Position numbers and translations under genes: made by a program. From assembly GCA_022225965.2 (NCBI GenBank), contig JAKJXP020000087.1, positions 1-64,000 of the forward strand: a stretch of 64,000 nucleotides of DNA. The letters are read 5' to 3'. Source of the DNA: Diatrype stigma (taxonomy: Eukaryota > Ascomycota > Sordariomycetes > Xylariales > Diatrypaceae). Below are positions 46,174 to 58,697 of this stretch, piece after piece (position 1 is the first letter of the stretch; the number at the start of each line of letters is the position of its first letter). The notes below the pieces were generated by a model, which was not told the DNA's origin, searched no databases, and worked only from the letters and a program-made list of their open reading frames with translations.

Positions 46174-47766
46174 TCAAGGGTGCGCTACCGAAATTTCGCC
46201 AAATCTCGCCGTAGCATCTGCTCCCACCAGCACGCCATTCGCCCCGGTCGTAAGCGCCGTATCTTGCGCCGTGATCAGGGCATTCTCCAGATCATCCACG
46301 AATACCTGGATGTCGCCGCCGATGGCCGTGACCCGGACGTGGTACTCGGTCCCGTGCGCAAAAGAACCGGCAACGCGCTGTATGATGGCGACTGTGCTCC
46401 CGCCGTCGGACACGCCCTCCAGCGTGAGCGTGCCTTCCTGCTGCTTCTGCTGCTGCTGCCCGAGCCCAACCTCGATCGTCGCGGCGTAGTAAGAGCCGTA
46501 CCCACCGCCGCCGTCCGCGGTCTTCTCGCCCGCACGGAAGACCAGGCCCGCGGGCCCGGAGCCCTCGACGGGGGTGACGAGGCCGTCGTAGACGAGGTCC
46601 CCGAAATTCGTATCGAGCATCGCGAGCTGCCACCGCCCGCCGCTATCTGAAGAGGCGACGGACGCAGTGAGCCTCTGGTCTACGACCGACCAGGCCGCCA
46701 CCGCCGTGGTATTGGCGGCACCGCCGTACATGGTCCAGCCGATCGTGTTGCCGTCGGCGAAGTTGTCCTTGACGAGCATCACGACCGGCCGGATGGTGCC
46801 GTCGTCGTCGAAGTCCATGCGGTCGTAGCAGAGCACGCGGTGGTTGCCGTCGGTCTCGCTGAGCGGGCGTCGGTGGTACGCGATGTAGTAGACGTCGGAG
46901 CCCGGGACGCGGATGACGCCGTTGTGGCCGCTGCCGCTGGCGACGGCGGCGTCCTGCTGCAGGATCTTGGCGGCGCGCGGGAAGGGCCCCAGCGGCGAGC
47001 CGGCCATCGCGTACGAGACCGAGTAGTCGGGCCCCGTCCAGCCGCCCTCGGACCACATGAAGTAGTAGACGCCGCCGCGCTTGAACATCTGCGAGCCCTC
47101 GACGTAGTTCTCGGGCGTGATGTTCCGGAACGTCGTCCCGTCGTCGAGCGCGCCCAGCGACACCATGTCCTCGTTCAGCTTCGCCACGTTCGCGTACGAG
47201 TGGCCCCCGTAGTAGATGTACGCCTGCCCGTCGTCGTCGATGAAGACGTCCTGGTCGATCGGCTGCGCCCCGTTGTGGTAGCGCCCGATCAGCGGCTCGC
47301 CGAGGGCGTCGACGTACGGGCCCTCGGGCCGGTCGGACACCGCGACCCCGATGCCCCCGATCACCCCCGCCGCGGCCTCGTCCTCCTGGAGGTCGTTGGC
47401 GCTGAAGTAAAGGTAGTACTTTCCGTTGCGGCTGATGGCCGCGGGCGCCCACAGCGCCTTGGTCGCCCAGCTCACGTTAGCGGTTGTGAGGATCTTGGGG
47501 TGTTTGGTCCAGTTGATCAGGTCCGGACTCGAAAACGCGTCCATGTAGGTCTGCTTCTCGTACTCGTCGGAATACGTCGGGTATATCCAGTATAGACCAT
47601 CGTAATACTCCGTGTCGGGGTCGGCATACCAGCCCTCAACGAACGGGTTGCCGGCCTCCGCCGTGGTGTAGTCCAGGATGTCGCCACGGGACGTGAACGG
47701 CATTGCACTCGCCATGTTGGACATCAAGAGGCCCAGGACGAACCGCTTCAGATCCAAAACAGGCAT
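46174..47766 (-). CDS. Secreted GH43 glycoside hydrolase with C-terminal beta-sandwich domain
   Basis: Single exon, 530 residues from the first Met with a signal peptide (FVLGLLMSNMASA). The GH43 five-bladed propeller shows the catalytic base Asp in WYADPD (about residue 49), the pKa-modulating Asp in PIDQDVFIDDDG (about 171) and the acid Glu in YVEGSQMF (about 223). The family acts on arabinan, xylan or galactan side chains; SDVYYIAYHRRP and GHNGVIR are typical of arabinosidase/galactanase branches. The last 180 or so residues form a separate LamG/CBM66-like module (GLVFRAG, EYHVRVTAIGGDIQVFVDD), likely carbohydrate-binding. An extracellular plant-polymer role is expected. Confidence 0.92.
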   Translation of the reverse strand: MPVLDLKRFVLGLLMSNMASAMPFTSRGDILDYTTAEAGNPFVEGWYADPDTEYYDGLYWIYPTYSDEYEKQTYMDAFSSPDLINWTKHPKILTTANVSWATKALWAPAAISRNGKYYLYFSANDLQEDEAAAGVIGGIGVAVSDRPEGPYVDALGEPLIGRYHNGAQPIDQDVFIDDDGQAYIYYGGHSYANVAKLNEDMVSLGALDDGTTFRNITPENYVEGSQMFKRGGVYYFMWSEGGWTGPDYSVSYAMAGSPLGPFPRAAKILQQDAAVASGSGHNGVIRVPGSDVYYIAYHRRPLSETDGNHRVLCYDRMDFDDDGTIRPVVMLVKDNFADGNTIGWTMYGGAANTTAVAAWSVVDQRLTASVASSDSGGRWQLAMLDTNFGDLVYDGLVTPVEGSGPAGLVFRAGEKTADGGGGYGSYYAATIEVGLGQQQQKQQEGTLTLEGVSDGGSTVAIIQRVAGSFAHGTEYHVRVTAIGGDIQVFVDDLENALITAQDTALTTGANGVLVGADATARFGEISVAHP

Positions 47767-48730
47767 CGCGTTCAGCGGTGCTGCAGATCGAGGTTCCACA
47801 GTGCCAGTTCCGCTCTAGATAGGTAGTCAGTTAGTCGGGTTCCCTGCGAGCTTAACAGTGCCCTCGCTGGCTGCTACAGCTGCGAAGCTTGACGACTGCG
47901 ATGCCGGACTAGCGAGTTTTATAATAACTATAACGTGCCGGAGCAAACGCAAAGGGGCGGAACGACCTGATATACGTTCCACAGGTTACAAAAATAAACC
48001 TGGGCCGGGCTAGCAGAACAGAGACGACGATCGTGCATCCTTATTAGGATGGGATGTAAGATTATCTAGCCCATGCAGGTCAGTGGGGGATAATCGGAAG
48101 ATCCCGTGCCTACTGTAGTGTAGTTAGTCCAAATAAACATTGGGCAGTGTTCCCGCAGTCCCCGAACCCCGTGAGGTTGCAGTGACGGAGGGGCTGGGCA
48201 GGCAGCTTCTTCAACCATCCCGGGTGGGATGCATATTCACCCCGGAGGAGCACCTTAAACCCTGTTTCCTCTCCGTTGCGGTGCGGTCGCTAGTTACAGG
48301 GTGTAGCGATTCGCCAAAAGACACGATATCGAAGTATAAAAAAAAAAAAAAAATGCAATTTTACATAGTTCTGTCACAGCCGTAACGAGAACGAATTTGT
48401 ACAGCCCTTGTTCGCTTGGCGACTGAATCTATCAACGTCGAGTATTAAGGCCATGTTTACAGAGGCGGTTACTTTACGGCGGCTGTACCTTTTGAGCGCC
48501 GCCGTTGCAAGTTGCAACGGACGTTGTTCGAAGCTATCGCCAGATTTTGTTGCCAGCTTTACCAAAGGCATGGCCCCCAATAGATGCAGTATGAATGCAT
48601 CGGCATAGCTTAACTAAAGTATTCGTCGAAGTCGAGTACTCTCCGAGACAGTCAAATCCGGTATAACTTGAACGTGGCGATGCTATAAGACGTGCGACCA
48701 TGCCCATATCCTTATACTTAGTTAACCAGC
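47767..48730. other. Spacer GH43 to phosphotransferase
   Basis: About 960 bp without a supported gene. It includes the GH43 promoter and an A-run at about 48,339-48,353. Confidence 0.45.
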
Positions 48731-50101
48731 CTAGCTTAAGTTTTCCAACAGCCACTCCCGGAACCCATCATCTCGCAGGATAGACCTAACCCTCGCCTGG
48801 AGCCAGGCCGTGTTGCCCCACGCGCCCCACGACATCTGGAACCGCAGCCAGTCCACCAGCGCCGCCTCCCAGTGCCGGACCAGAAGACCCCAGTCGTAGT
48901 CGAAGCCCGCGATCTCGCGCAGCCGGCGGCGGTAGTGCTCCAGCAGCCGCCTCTCGCCCGCGTCCATCCCTAGCTCGCCACCATCGTCTTCCTCCTCCGT
49001 CGTCAGCAGACGCAGGGGCACGGAACAGGTGAACAGCTTCGCGAGGTCGCAGACCCCGAGCCCCAGGCCCACATATTGGAAGTCGAAGAAGGCGACCCGG
49101 GCAGGATGATGATGATGACGGTCCCCGCTCCCGCTCGCCGTCGCGAACAGGTTCTCCGACTTGACGTCGCCGTGGATGTACGACTCGTACGGCCGCCGGC
49201 CGGCATCTCCGCCGCCGCCGCGGGGCGCCAGGAAGGCCGCCACGCGCTCCGCGACCGAGGGCCCGCCCCCGTACGGTCGGCACAGCGCACCCGCCCACTC
49301 CGAGTCCGCGTCCGCGACCAGGGTGGCGTACTCTGTCCGCCGTGTCGCGAGGTACGTGTACCCGCCGTTGAGCCAGACAGTGGTCTTTCCGTGCTTGCTC
49401 TTGCCGCTGCTGCTGTCATGGCCGCCGCCCCGTAGTATTCGCCTCCTCTCGGCCTCCTCCAGCGGCGGTCTGACCAGTTGATCCGCCCCTTCCTTTTCCA
49501 GCGGGACCCACGCGCGCGACAGGCCGTGGAACCCGGCGAGCCAGTCGAGCGCGGCGTAGACCTGCGTCTCGCTCAGCTCGGCCCTCTTCTCGCCGGGGAT
49601 GGGGAACTCGGGCCGCAGGTCCGTGATGAGCATCGCGATGATGCCGCTGCCGCCTTGCAACTGCTCCGCGCCCGGTTTGCCGTCCATGTCGCGCGTGGTA
49701 GCGATGCAGCGGGCGATCGCCGGGCGGTAACCCGCACTGCTTTGTGATGACGACGATGACGACGACGATGATAAGCGGGGCGCCACAACCTCATAGAAGT
49801 ACTGCTCGACCTCGTAGCTGAGCATCTTGCGGAGGTGGCCCTCGTCTTCTCTCCTGCCGCTGCCGCCCGAGGAAGTTGAGGGGGGTACAATGAGCTTGAG
49901 TATCAGCTCTAGCGTGTCTCCCCCCTCTGTCTCTACCTCCGCCCCCACCTCCGCCGTATTACCTAGCCGCCGCCGTGCCCGAACTTCGCAGATGGATCCG
50001 TAGCCGGCCCAAAGGGTCTGGATCCGGCGGCACGAGACGAGCTCGAGACCATGCCAAGACAGCATGATGGCTGCGACGCGGTCGGGCGCGATTTGGGCCA
50101 T
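48731..50101 (-). CDS. CHK/APH-like small-molecule phosphotransferase
   Basis: Single exon, 456 residues. The kinase-like fold is recognised by the Brenner-type loop YIHGDVKSENL and the metal site FFDFQYVGLG, characteristic of the choline/ecdysteroid (CHK) and aminoglycoside phosphotransferase superfamily. The N-lobe has ELILKLIV, supplying the nucleotide lysine. A serine homopolymer near residue 112 and a Gly/His-rich insertion before the DFQ motif look like low-complexity expansions. The phosphoryl acceptor is unknown. The name does not imply antibiotic resistance. Confidence 0.85.
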   Translation of the reverse strand: MAQIAPDRVAAIMLSWHGLELVSCRRIQTLWAGYGSICEVRARRRLGNTAEVGAEVETEGGDTLELILKLIVPPSTSSGGSGRREDEGHLRKMLSYEVEQYFYEVVAPRLSSSSSSSSSQSSAGYRPAIARCIATTRDMDGKPGAEQLQGGSGIIAMLITDLRPEFPIPGEKRAELSETQVYAALDWLAGFHGLSRAWVPLEKEGADQLVRPPLEEAERRRILRGGGHDSSSGKSKHGKTTVWLNGGYTYLATRRTEYATLVADADSEWAGALCRPYGGGPSVAERVAAFLAPRGGGGDAGRRPYESYIHGDVKSENLFATASGSGDRHHHHPARVAFFDFQYVGLGLGVCDLAKLFTCSVPLRLLTTEEEDDGGELGMDAGERRLLEHYRRRLREIAGFDYDWGLLVRHWEAALVDWLRFQMSWGAWGNTAWLQARVRSILRDDGFREWLLENLS

Positions 50102-50663
50102 GACGTTTATGTGATTCCCTTAACAGATGGATCAGATACGGAAATGTACCCTGTAATTGTATTATTAAATACAACCGGCGAGAGCTACGTTATTTCTGTT
50201 GCCGTGTTCGATACTGGATATGACGATGATCAAAAGCATGAGAAGGACTTCGTGGAAACGCGATCGACGAACTCGCCCCAGACAGGCACCGAAGTGGGTC
50301 CATCGGCGGGACATATACAATTTATATCTCTTCGGCTTCCATGTGGATGTCAAGTTCGGTGCGTGTCAGAGGAATTCCTTACGAGTCACGCCATTTCCAG
50401 CACAGCATTGCTTTGTATGAGGGGAACATCAACAGTCACGATCAAATTGGGGCACACAAACATACTGGTAAGGCTACTACGTTGACATCCTTTGAGTGAT
50501 CTTGGTATCTAATAACGAATAAGAATCTCATGCTACTCATGGTACCCATGCTCTTGAGAAAAACAAAAAACAGCAAAAGACAATCTGCTAGTCCGTCCAC
50601 CCATGCCCGTCTCGTCATATACATATATTCATCCATATCCACACATTTAATTGGTTACACTCG
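50102..50663. other. Spacer
   Basis: About 560 bp upstream of the phosphotransferase and downstream of the CSC1-like gene. No gene seen. Confidence 0.4.
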
Positions 50664-53360
50664 CTACACGTTGGCATCCCCGTTGAAGTTCTCTCGCCAG
50701 ACATGGGTATCTCCTAGACTAAAGGAGCTGGAACCACTGAAGGTCCCGGGGCCGAAGCCGCCCCCGAAACCGTTACTACCGCTACCGTTGCCATCATCCT
50801 CGTAGTTACTAGAGCTACGAGTGCTAGTGACCGCCGACTCGCCCGGCTCCAGCGGCGGAGGCGGGTCCGGGTATATCCAGGGCTGCTCAAGCGGGCCGAC
50901 CAGGCTCGGGTTGACGAACCGCAAGCCCTTCTCTTTGTCCTCGTCGATGGTGCTCATTCGCCTCGTCAGCCTCGTCTGTCGCCGCTCCGTGGCGCCCTGG
51001 TCCTGATCGGGGTTGCTCTCGGTACCCGGGTCAGAGCCGCGCTTGATGCTGCGCAGCGCAATGAACTCAGTGAGCGGCGTAAAACGCCGGCGGTAGTGGT
51101 ACAGGTACCAGAACGTCAGGATCACTAGGGGCCCGACGAGGGTCGCTTGGACGAAGGCTAGGCGCAGCACCAAGATGCTGGCCATCACCACTTGGAATAC
51201 GACGAGACCGAGAACAATGCGCTCGCAGATCATCGGCCAGGCTTTTCCGGTCGCGTGTTGGGGCTGGTCCATCGAATACACAAGCTGGTACTTGTACACG
51301 AGATAGCCGAGGCCAAAATAGCAGAGTCCAAGGAGCAGGACCAGATGTGATCCCGGCAAAATACTATACACTAAACAAAGTATGAATACGAGGAGGGCGG
51401 TCGGCAGGTAAAACCCGTAGTTGAATAAAGTAGGCTTCATAAGCTGGGCGAAGTCTCGTGGCGTCTTAGCCCCCATCCGATAAATAGGGTAAAGTGCCAC
51501 GTCCCCAAACTGCAGAAGCTTAAATGGGAAGAGACCCAGACCTTGGAGCATGATGAAATTAAGGTAAAAGTTGTTAAGCCCGGATATGCCCTTTGCGAGC
51601 CTGAGTGCGATCGTCCGTGTATCGCGAAGCGAATCCCTGATTATCTGCCAAAACAGGGAAAGGGCTGCCGAACCAGAGACAGCGTACACGAGGAAAATGT
51701 TGAAGAACGTAAAGAAGAAATTCTTCGATATTGTCGACAACTCCACGTCGCCTTGTGACACCATCCCCTGAGCATTAGAGAGGTAGTCGTAGAGGTATGG
51801 GACTAGGACATTCAGCAAAGAGACAACAAGCGTCGGTAGACCAGTGCGCACAAGCGCTTTCGTTATCTCATGGCTCTGCAAAGATTCTGCAAAGTCCGGA
51901 GCTAACTTTTGGATGTTGCATATGCTGAGAAGCTGGGCCAACGCTCCCACAATCACAAGCCAGATTATAGAGAGAAAGCTGATGAAAATCGTTACGGACC
52001 AGGCCTGTATTCTACGCCGATACCAGGGTCTGTATGTGTTTCTCCATATAACGTCCGATGGCGAAGGTGCAGACTTCGTTAGGAGTTGCCCCGGCCTGGG
52101 GTCGACTACGGCTTGCACGGCCATCTGGCATGCCGCGATCGAGTCCATCGTCACAAAGGCTGTTCCAGTCGGCCGGTATTCCTTCTGCCTCGCTATTTGT
52201 ATCTTTCCATCCAGTCGGCGAAGTTTCTCTTCGTAATAATCAAGCGCATCGACACTACGAGCCCGGAAGCTCAAGAAGCCAAAATGAATCCGTATCTTGG
52301 GTCGTTCTCGTTCGGTAACCAAATGGCGCAAATTACCGTTTCCCAAGAGTTGACTATCCTCTTGGGACTCCTGTTCATCGTTTGCGGGTCCATCTCTATC
52401 TGTACTGACTTCACGGGGTCGATCGACCCCAGTTCTGGGTGTTTGGGCAAGAAAGGCAGTCCAGGCTTCCTCCAGCTTCCGAATAACGGTTGCCCTTTCA
52501 ACCATAAGGGCATCAATTTCTGCCCAATCGCGACATACGGTGACACTCTTAACTTTCCCAATCTCAAGGTTCTCCACGAACTGCTTCACCTTCTCTTCCG
52601 ATCGGAGGTCTTTGGGGATACCAGTCAATCGGAATGTTCTGTCGGTGACGGTCGATTGGGTGCCAAGATAATCCTGGCGAATCTTAAGGACCTTGCTAGT
52701 CTCCGTGTTCATGAAATAGACGGTGAGAAATGAGAAGAACCAAGTGAACGCGAGATACGCCCACAGATACGATCTATTCTTATCGTCCGCGGCAGCAAGC
52801 GTGGTCGGCGACTGAGTTGGGGGGTTCTGATAATCCACGTCAAAATACGCTGTAAGGCTCTTAATGTCTTTATCGTCACCACCACCCTTAATGGTGTCAA
52901 ACGTGACGTGTATAGGCCATAGAACAAACACGGCGAACAACAACATGGTGCCGAACAATCGGAGTGACATTTTGAAGAAGGCGAGGAACACGAAAGCATC
53001 GAGGCCGGCCGTCGCCAACACCTGCTCCTCCGTCACTTTGTATAGAGCTGGTATCCATCCTAGGAAGCTATCGGGGAGGTGCGGCAATGCGATTTTGGGG
53101 TCGGTCCATCGTTTCCGAGCAGCATATAGGGTCTTCCATCGTGGCCGAAGAATCTGCGCGAGAGAAGGTGGTTAGTTCAAGATGGGTGGTAGCTAGAATA
53201 CGAGATATATGCGACGGGTAGGTATACTCACGCAGAAGGCAAAAAGAGCAGAGATTCCCAGGGCGAGGGAAATGACTAGCTGAACATAGATATCTTTGCT
53301 TCCAGGACCGGCAGCCACATTGCCTTTGCAATAGTCGGGCTCATCGTCCCAAGCCTCCAT
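50664..53360 (-). CDS. CSC1/OSCA/TMEM63-family calcium-permeable channel
   Basis: Two exons, 53360-53232 and 53153-50664, join to 872 residues. The first exon supplies the N-terminal membrane helix (IYVQLVISLALGISALFAFC), and the second continues with ILRPRWKTLYAARKRW, the conserved post-TM1 segment. A cytosolic RRM-like region (TFRLTGIPKDLRSEEKVKQF ... GTAFVTMDS) and the seven-helix RSN1_7TM core follow (ISFLSIIWLVIVGAL, LNNFYLNFIMLQGLGLFPF, QLMKPTLFNYGFYLPTALL). The tail is acidic and Ser/Gly-rich. Family members are osmo- or mechano-sensitive cation channels. The intron is 78 bp. Confidence 0.93.
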
Positions 53361-53400
53361 GATGGCCCTGATGGCCCTGATGGCCCTGATGGCCCTGATG
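53361..53400. repeat. 9-bp minisatellite abutting the start codon
   Basis: GATGGCCCT is repeated four times plus a partial copy, directly upstream of the ATG of the CSC1-like gene. In the minus-strand mRNA it would be the end of the 5' leader. Confidence 0.85.
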
Positions 53401-54259
53401 AACCGGTTGTTTAGGGAGCTTCGAGGGGCGGCGAAGACATGTCTCTGCCTGGACGGAACGTTATATTTGCAGACCGGGAATGCAGTTGGTTGGAGCGAAA
53501 GAGGTCGTAGGCGAGTCGGTGATGAATGAACAAAAACGGCAACAAAGTATTGTTACTTCGTACTTCGTACCTTCCTTTGCATGAGGTAGCTTTCACGTAG
53601 GCGCGTTTCAGTTCGCACTAAGCATTTTAAACTGGGTCGCTGTTCCCATGTGACGTAGAAGGCTTAGTTAGGTACGGGTACTTGGGTCGTAGGACAAGAT
53701 TGTGCCACATCAACGGCCTGTCGGCCAGTGTGGCTTGACTTCCACTCGTCTTTTCCAAGGTTCCTACCTCCAACTAACGTACTTACATAGTTGTTATTAA
53801 TGTCAACTGTCACGGATATTGGTACAAATCTGGATGTTGTTCGCGTGATATTCTCATTATGATTGGTCGCGCCATGATTTTGACAAGAATAGAGGGGAAA
53901 AGGAGTAAGTTTGGGTGTAGTTCATCCTCAGCGGAATATTCGTATTACTGCCTTGGAAGGTTCCCTGCCATGACTCAAAGTGAGTATCTGGGCTTGACCA
54001 AATCTGCGGGTTGCTAGAATAAGTATTACACGAGTACAGATCAGGGCACCATTACGTATCATCAAGAGTTTCCAAAAGACCGAGAATCAATATCTTTCAA
54101 CAAGCTTGCTGCCGCCCGAGGCGACATAGGTATCTAACTCCATGGCTTACACCAAAATTCCTTGAACGCCATTACGTACATCGTACATACATACATTCAT
54201 CGTGCCCTGCCAAACCCCCTTACCCCCTCCCCCCCCTTTCACCCCGACAGCTCGATCGA
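53401..54259. other. Spacer CSC1-like to sugar porter
   Basis: About 860 bp. It includes the upstream region of the channel gene; no gene or RNA is evident. Confidence 0.45.
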
Positions 54260-56148
54260 TCAAGCGTACTCGTGCACGCTGACAGCGGGTGCGGGGCCCT
54301 CCTTCTTCTGCTGGCGGACCTGCTCGAGGCGCTCCTCGAAGGCGTTGGCGGCGAGGCCGCCGCTGCGCCACGGCGGGGTGTTGGTGTCGAAGACGAGGTC
54401 GATCTCCTCGAGGGTGCGCCCGGCCGTCTCCGGGTAGGTGAAGAAGATGTGGACCGTCATGGCCAGGCAGAAGACGCCGAAGATGATGTACGTCCGCCAC
54501 ACGATGTTGGTGAAGGCCGGCGCCACGAAGTACGCGATGGCGAAGTTGAAGATCCAGTTGGTCGCCGCCGACAGCCCCACCCCCTTCGCCCGGTACTTGA
54601 GCGGGAACACCTCCGACGAGTAGATCCAGCCGCCGGGCGCCCAGCTGAGGCCGTAGACTCCCACGAACTGCGTGCCGGGAAACGGTTTCCGTTAGCAAAA
54701 TTACGTATGACAATCAACGGACGTTTCGGGGCGGATCTGAGGTCCGAAAGCAAAGACGGGAGGGGGGGAGTCTCTGAACATACAATATAAGAGCACGCGA
54801 TGACGCCTTTGGCCGCATTTCCGTGAATCTCCCAGCGGAGGTTGGCATTACCGTCGACCGAGTCCACGGGCTCTCCATACGAGGCCATCAGCCCCGCCGT
54901 GGCGAAGTGCAGAGCCATGCAGGCGACGGCGCCCGAGAGGAGCAGGACACGCCGCGGGATACGATCGATCCAGGGAATGATGAGTCCCGTGGTCACGAGG
55001 AAGATGACATATTGGATTATGGAAGAGGTCAGGGTCGAGTTTCCAGTCTATGAATTTCAACAAGGTCAGTTTCCATGCCACGCGTCGTCATCATACCATA
55101 TACTAGTTTTTCAGAGTAACGTACCATGCCGGCCATCGAGAAGATGTAGACGATGTAGTACATAGCCACATTTCCTCCAAGAAGCTGCTGCCTGCATAGA
55201 TTCGTTAGCAGACATTTCTCTCCCTTCCTCTGCATAAGTCCTTATGGAGAGTGTTTAACAATTACTCACCACATCTGAACGCTCATACCCGCAGCCGTGC
55301 GCCTCCACATCTTCTTGCCGAACAGGCCGAGGAAGCTGACCGCCTTGGACTCGGCGGCGATGCGGGCCGCCTCCTGGACCTCCTCGTACTCGGCGATGAC
55401 GACGGGGTCGTCGCGGTCGCCCTTGGCGTGCAGCATGGCCAGGGTGTCGAGGCACTCGTCCCAGCGCTCCTTGGAGGCGAGCCAGCGGGGGCTCTCGGGG
55501 AAGAAGAAGAGGGCGACGAGCAGGATGAGGCCGGGGATGCCCTGGACGCCCCAGGCGAGGCGGAAGGCGGCGGGGCCCTCGACGCCGAGCGAGCAGCCGT
55601 ACGAGACCAGGTACATGATGAGGATGCCCCACTCGATGGCCCACTGCTGGATGCCGACGATGCGGCCCCGGATGCGGCCCGGCGCCAGCTCGGCCAGGTA
55701 CACGCACACCTGGGAGCTGGTCACGCCGATGCTGAGCCCAGAGATGACGCGCCCCGCGATCAGGTGCCCGACGTTCTGCGCCGAGCACTGCACCGCCGCG
55801 CCGATCATCCACACCACGCTGGCGATCATGAGGGAACCCCGCCGCCCGAGGTGGTCCGACAGCCAGCCGGACGCGATGGCGCCGATGAAGGAGCCCGCCG
55901 ACATGGACGCCGTAATGCCGCCCTGCAAGTTCGAGTCGGGGTTGTTGAAGTAGTCGAGATACTGCCGCGTGCCGATCCATGCGGACATGGACGAGACATC
56001 GAAGCCGAAGAGGGCACCCCCTATGGTCCCGAAGGCGGCCAGGACTAGGAAAACGCGGTGTTAGTGGGATACAGATAAGGGGGGTTGTACGACGTAACGA
56101 GGCCGTTAGAGAAAAAAGCTTACCGTATATGTTGGATATGCGATACAT
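54260..56148 (-). CDS. MFS sugar porter
   Basis: Twelve-helix hexose/oligosaccharide transporter of the plasma membrane. Exons 56148-56124 (25 nt), 56044-55270, 55191-55125, 55047-54784 and 54667-54260 join to 512 residues. Family signatures are all present: GALFGFDVSSMSAW in TM1, DHLGRRGS in the first cytosolic loop, PESPRWL after TM6, QMWQQLLGGNVAMYYI in TM7, and PETAGRTLEEID at the end of TM12. QLLGGN replaces the common QFTGMN in TM7, so substrate may differ from glucose. The short first exon encodes the cytosolic N-terminus. Co-location with a GH43 enzyme several kilobases away is suggestive only. Confidence 0.93.
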
Positions 56149-58697
56149 CCTAGCGAGTTTCCTGCAGGAGTTGCGTTCGAACTATGAATCAAAACACTTG
56201 GAGGTTGGGGGTCCGTTTTCTATATAGTCTCGCTCACGCCTACTGCCAACCAATACATCAGCGCAGCATGCCAGCTTTCGAACTTTTTGAAACAAAATTG
56301 CTGGCGATCACTTCAGTATTTATTCACTCCATAAGCGGCCTCCACTCCCCCGACCGGAGGGACTATCTAGAAGAGACATCCATGTATAATCCCGTCTGTA
56401 GACTAACCCCGGACACGTGCGTCACCGAGCACCATTCTCCATCAAAGGACCGAATTCCCCATGGAGAGTGCTCCACATGGTGCGGGTTAGGGGGAGCCAC
56501 TCAACCTGGGGATTTAGCCCCTGTCATTCGATGTTGGCTGTTTCCTGTCCCCTCATGGCTACGAGGTCAGAAGGGATCAGCAAGAACAGAGCTACGTTAC
56601 AGGGGGTGACTGATAACCTATAACTACCAAATTCTATTCTTTTGTCTGTTGGATATTCAGCCCAAATTCCCCGATTTTCTCCAATTCCCCAACTTCGTAC
56701 CCCAGTAGCCCGTCGCTTGGGAGCTCTGTATATCATTGAATGCGTCGCAGCACTAATAGTTACTGTAACCCTTCACTCGTAACCTTATCAATCATATAAC
56801 AGTCGCTGTGTTTATATGGAAAGCAAGTATGGTCCACACAGCAGGGCGCAGGACACTCGAGTCATCAATACCTAGTTCCCCGGACCAACGCGAAATCCCT
56901 CACAACATCTGGTGATAATCTGGGGACAACGGTGGTTGGTACGTCATGCAGAGCCTTGTGGGTACCTAGGTATACCACACAAGCGCGCCAATCGGGGCGC
57001 GAGGCCACAGGCACAGGCGTTGGTCGAGGCCCCTTCTCCTCACTTTCGTGACTTTCCCAAGTTCCCCCCCATGCGGCTCGTGGCCAAGCGAACGGGTGAA
57101 CTCCACAAAGCTTATCCGGGGGGGCTTTACTCTTTCGTATCGGGGGCAGTCGGCGTTGTTATGTCGCGAAAAAACTGTCGCTTAAACAGCCTTACAAGCC
57201 CTCCAATGAGGTCGTACCGAGCCACGGGCAAAACATCCCAGATCATCAGTCCACCCGCCACTAGCTAGGTAGTAAATATGTAACCATGCAGTCATTATCA
57301 CGACGACCCTTCGTAAGATAGGTAGGTGCATTGTGGGCTCGATGATTACCCAGGTCTTCGACCCGGAAACCAGGGTGACATGCCTTGCGGAAACATAATG
57401 CCACGTCGCGACTCTGAACTCTTACTATCGTCCATTTGGGATCCATGCTCAGGCCCAGGCATCGTATTTGCGACAAACAGTCACTGCATTGAGAGGTCAT
57501 GGTCAAAGATAAATACATAACCTAAGCCATGATGATAGTAATGGGTAGGTCCATTGATCATTGATCGTTGATATAAACTGCCCCCTTGGTTTTTAGATGG
57601 CGATACACCACAATCCGAACCGGATGCCAACCGAGAATAACGATTCAAATGCGAAGATCCTGCTTTGTATCAATGTAGGGCCATTTACTTATCGATTTCC
57701 CTATCGCATATTCGATATACGTGGGGATCATCACTGCAAGAGGTCCTGATCGCCTTACTTTTAGGTTTGCTGTAGGGTTGAGATTGACAGGGGTAATGGC
57801 ATGGTGCAGTGGACTGTATAAGGAGGGCGGAGGGCTTGCGTCCCGGACAGCCCGGAGTAGATACTCATATATCAACCATCCGGTCTGGACACAATGTTCC
57901 AACACCAGAAATTCGTCCCGGCATCAGCATTCATGTGTATTATATAGTAAGTGATATTACCATGAGAAAGGCAGATGATGATCATTATGCGACTGATAGT
58001 AAGGATATCATACCCAACGATACCAAGTTCCAAGTCCAAACGAATATGGTTGATGGAGGATGTTGTCTTGGCAGCTTGCTGTACATTCGAATAGCCACCT
58101 GACTTTCTTTCTTTCTTTCTTTCTTTCTACAATCAAGACTCCTCTTCTCAGATGAAGATAGTTTCCCAGTGCCAGGATTTACCATTTGCAAATAACAATA
58201 CCCCTTTCAAAAACCTACCTACTCAAGTACTGTGTATGGTGAAGCTACCTAGGCTAGGACCGGCTGACTTACCTAAGCCTGAAAAGCCTGGAAAGGCCTC
58301 AATTACTCCAATAGGAAAGTGGGTCTTGATAATCGCAAACTCCCGCCGCAAGTCGCAAGTCGCAAGTCGCATTTGCGACACGCAAAAAAGGCGGCGCCGC
58401 GCCGGCGGCGAGAATGGCGTGCTTCCACGTGACCAACTAGTAACTGGTCGTACCATTTTCGAGCAACTTTTCTACCACCTACTGTGCCTACCTCCCATTG
58501 TGCCGCCGCTCAGCCAATCAGCGTCTGTCTCTCCTTCGTCGATTTTCCATTTCTTCATTTCTCGGACCCTGCTTCGGTCTCGCTTGTGATTCGGCGTGTC
58601 TCGTGTGTCTGTGTGTTCGCTTCGTTTCGTTTCCAGGAGAAAGGAAAAGGGAAGAAGAAGAAAAAGAGGGAAAAGACACAACATAAAACAACAGAAA
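56149..58697. other. 2.5-kb intergenic region
   Basis: No gene is supported. It contains TAGGTA-type words (57,253; 57,317; 58,217) and a CTTT microsatellite. The last 200 bp are pyrimidine- then purine-rich and probably form the promoter and leader of the sulfide:quinone oxidoreductase gene. Confidence 0.5.
58104..58128. repeat. CTTT microsatellite
   Basis: Six tandem CTTT units. Confidence 0.9.

Noticed and set aside
46840..47595. 250-codon plus-strand frame opposite the GH43 gene
   Set aside because: Antisense frame created by high GC3; repetitive Val/Asp/Arg composition and no family signature.
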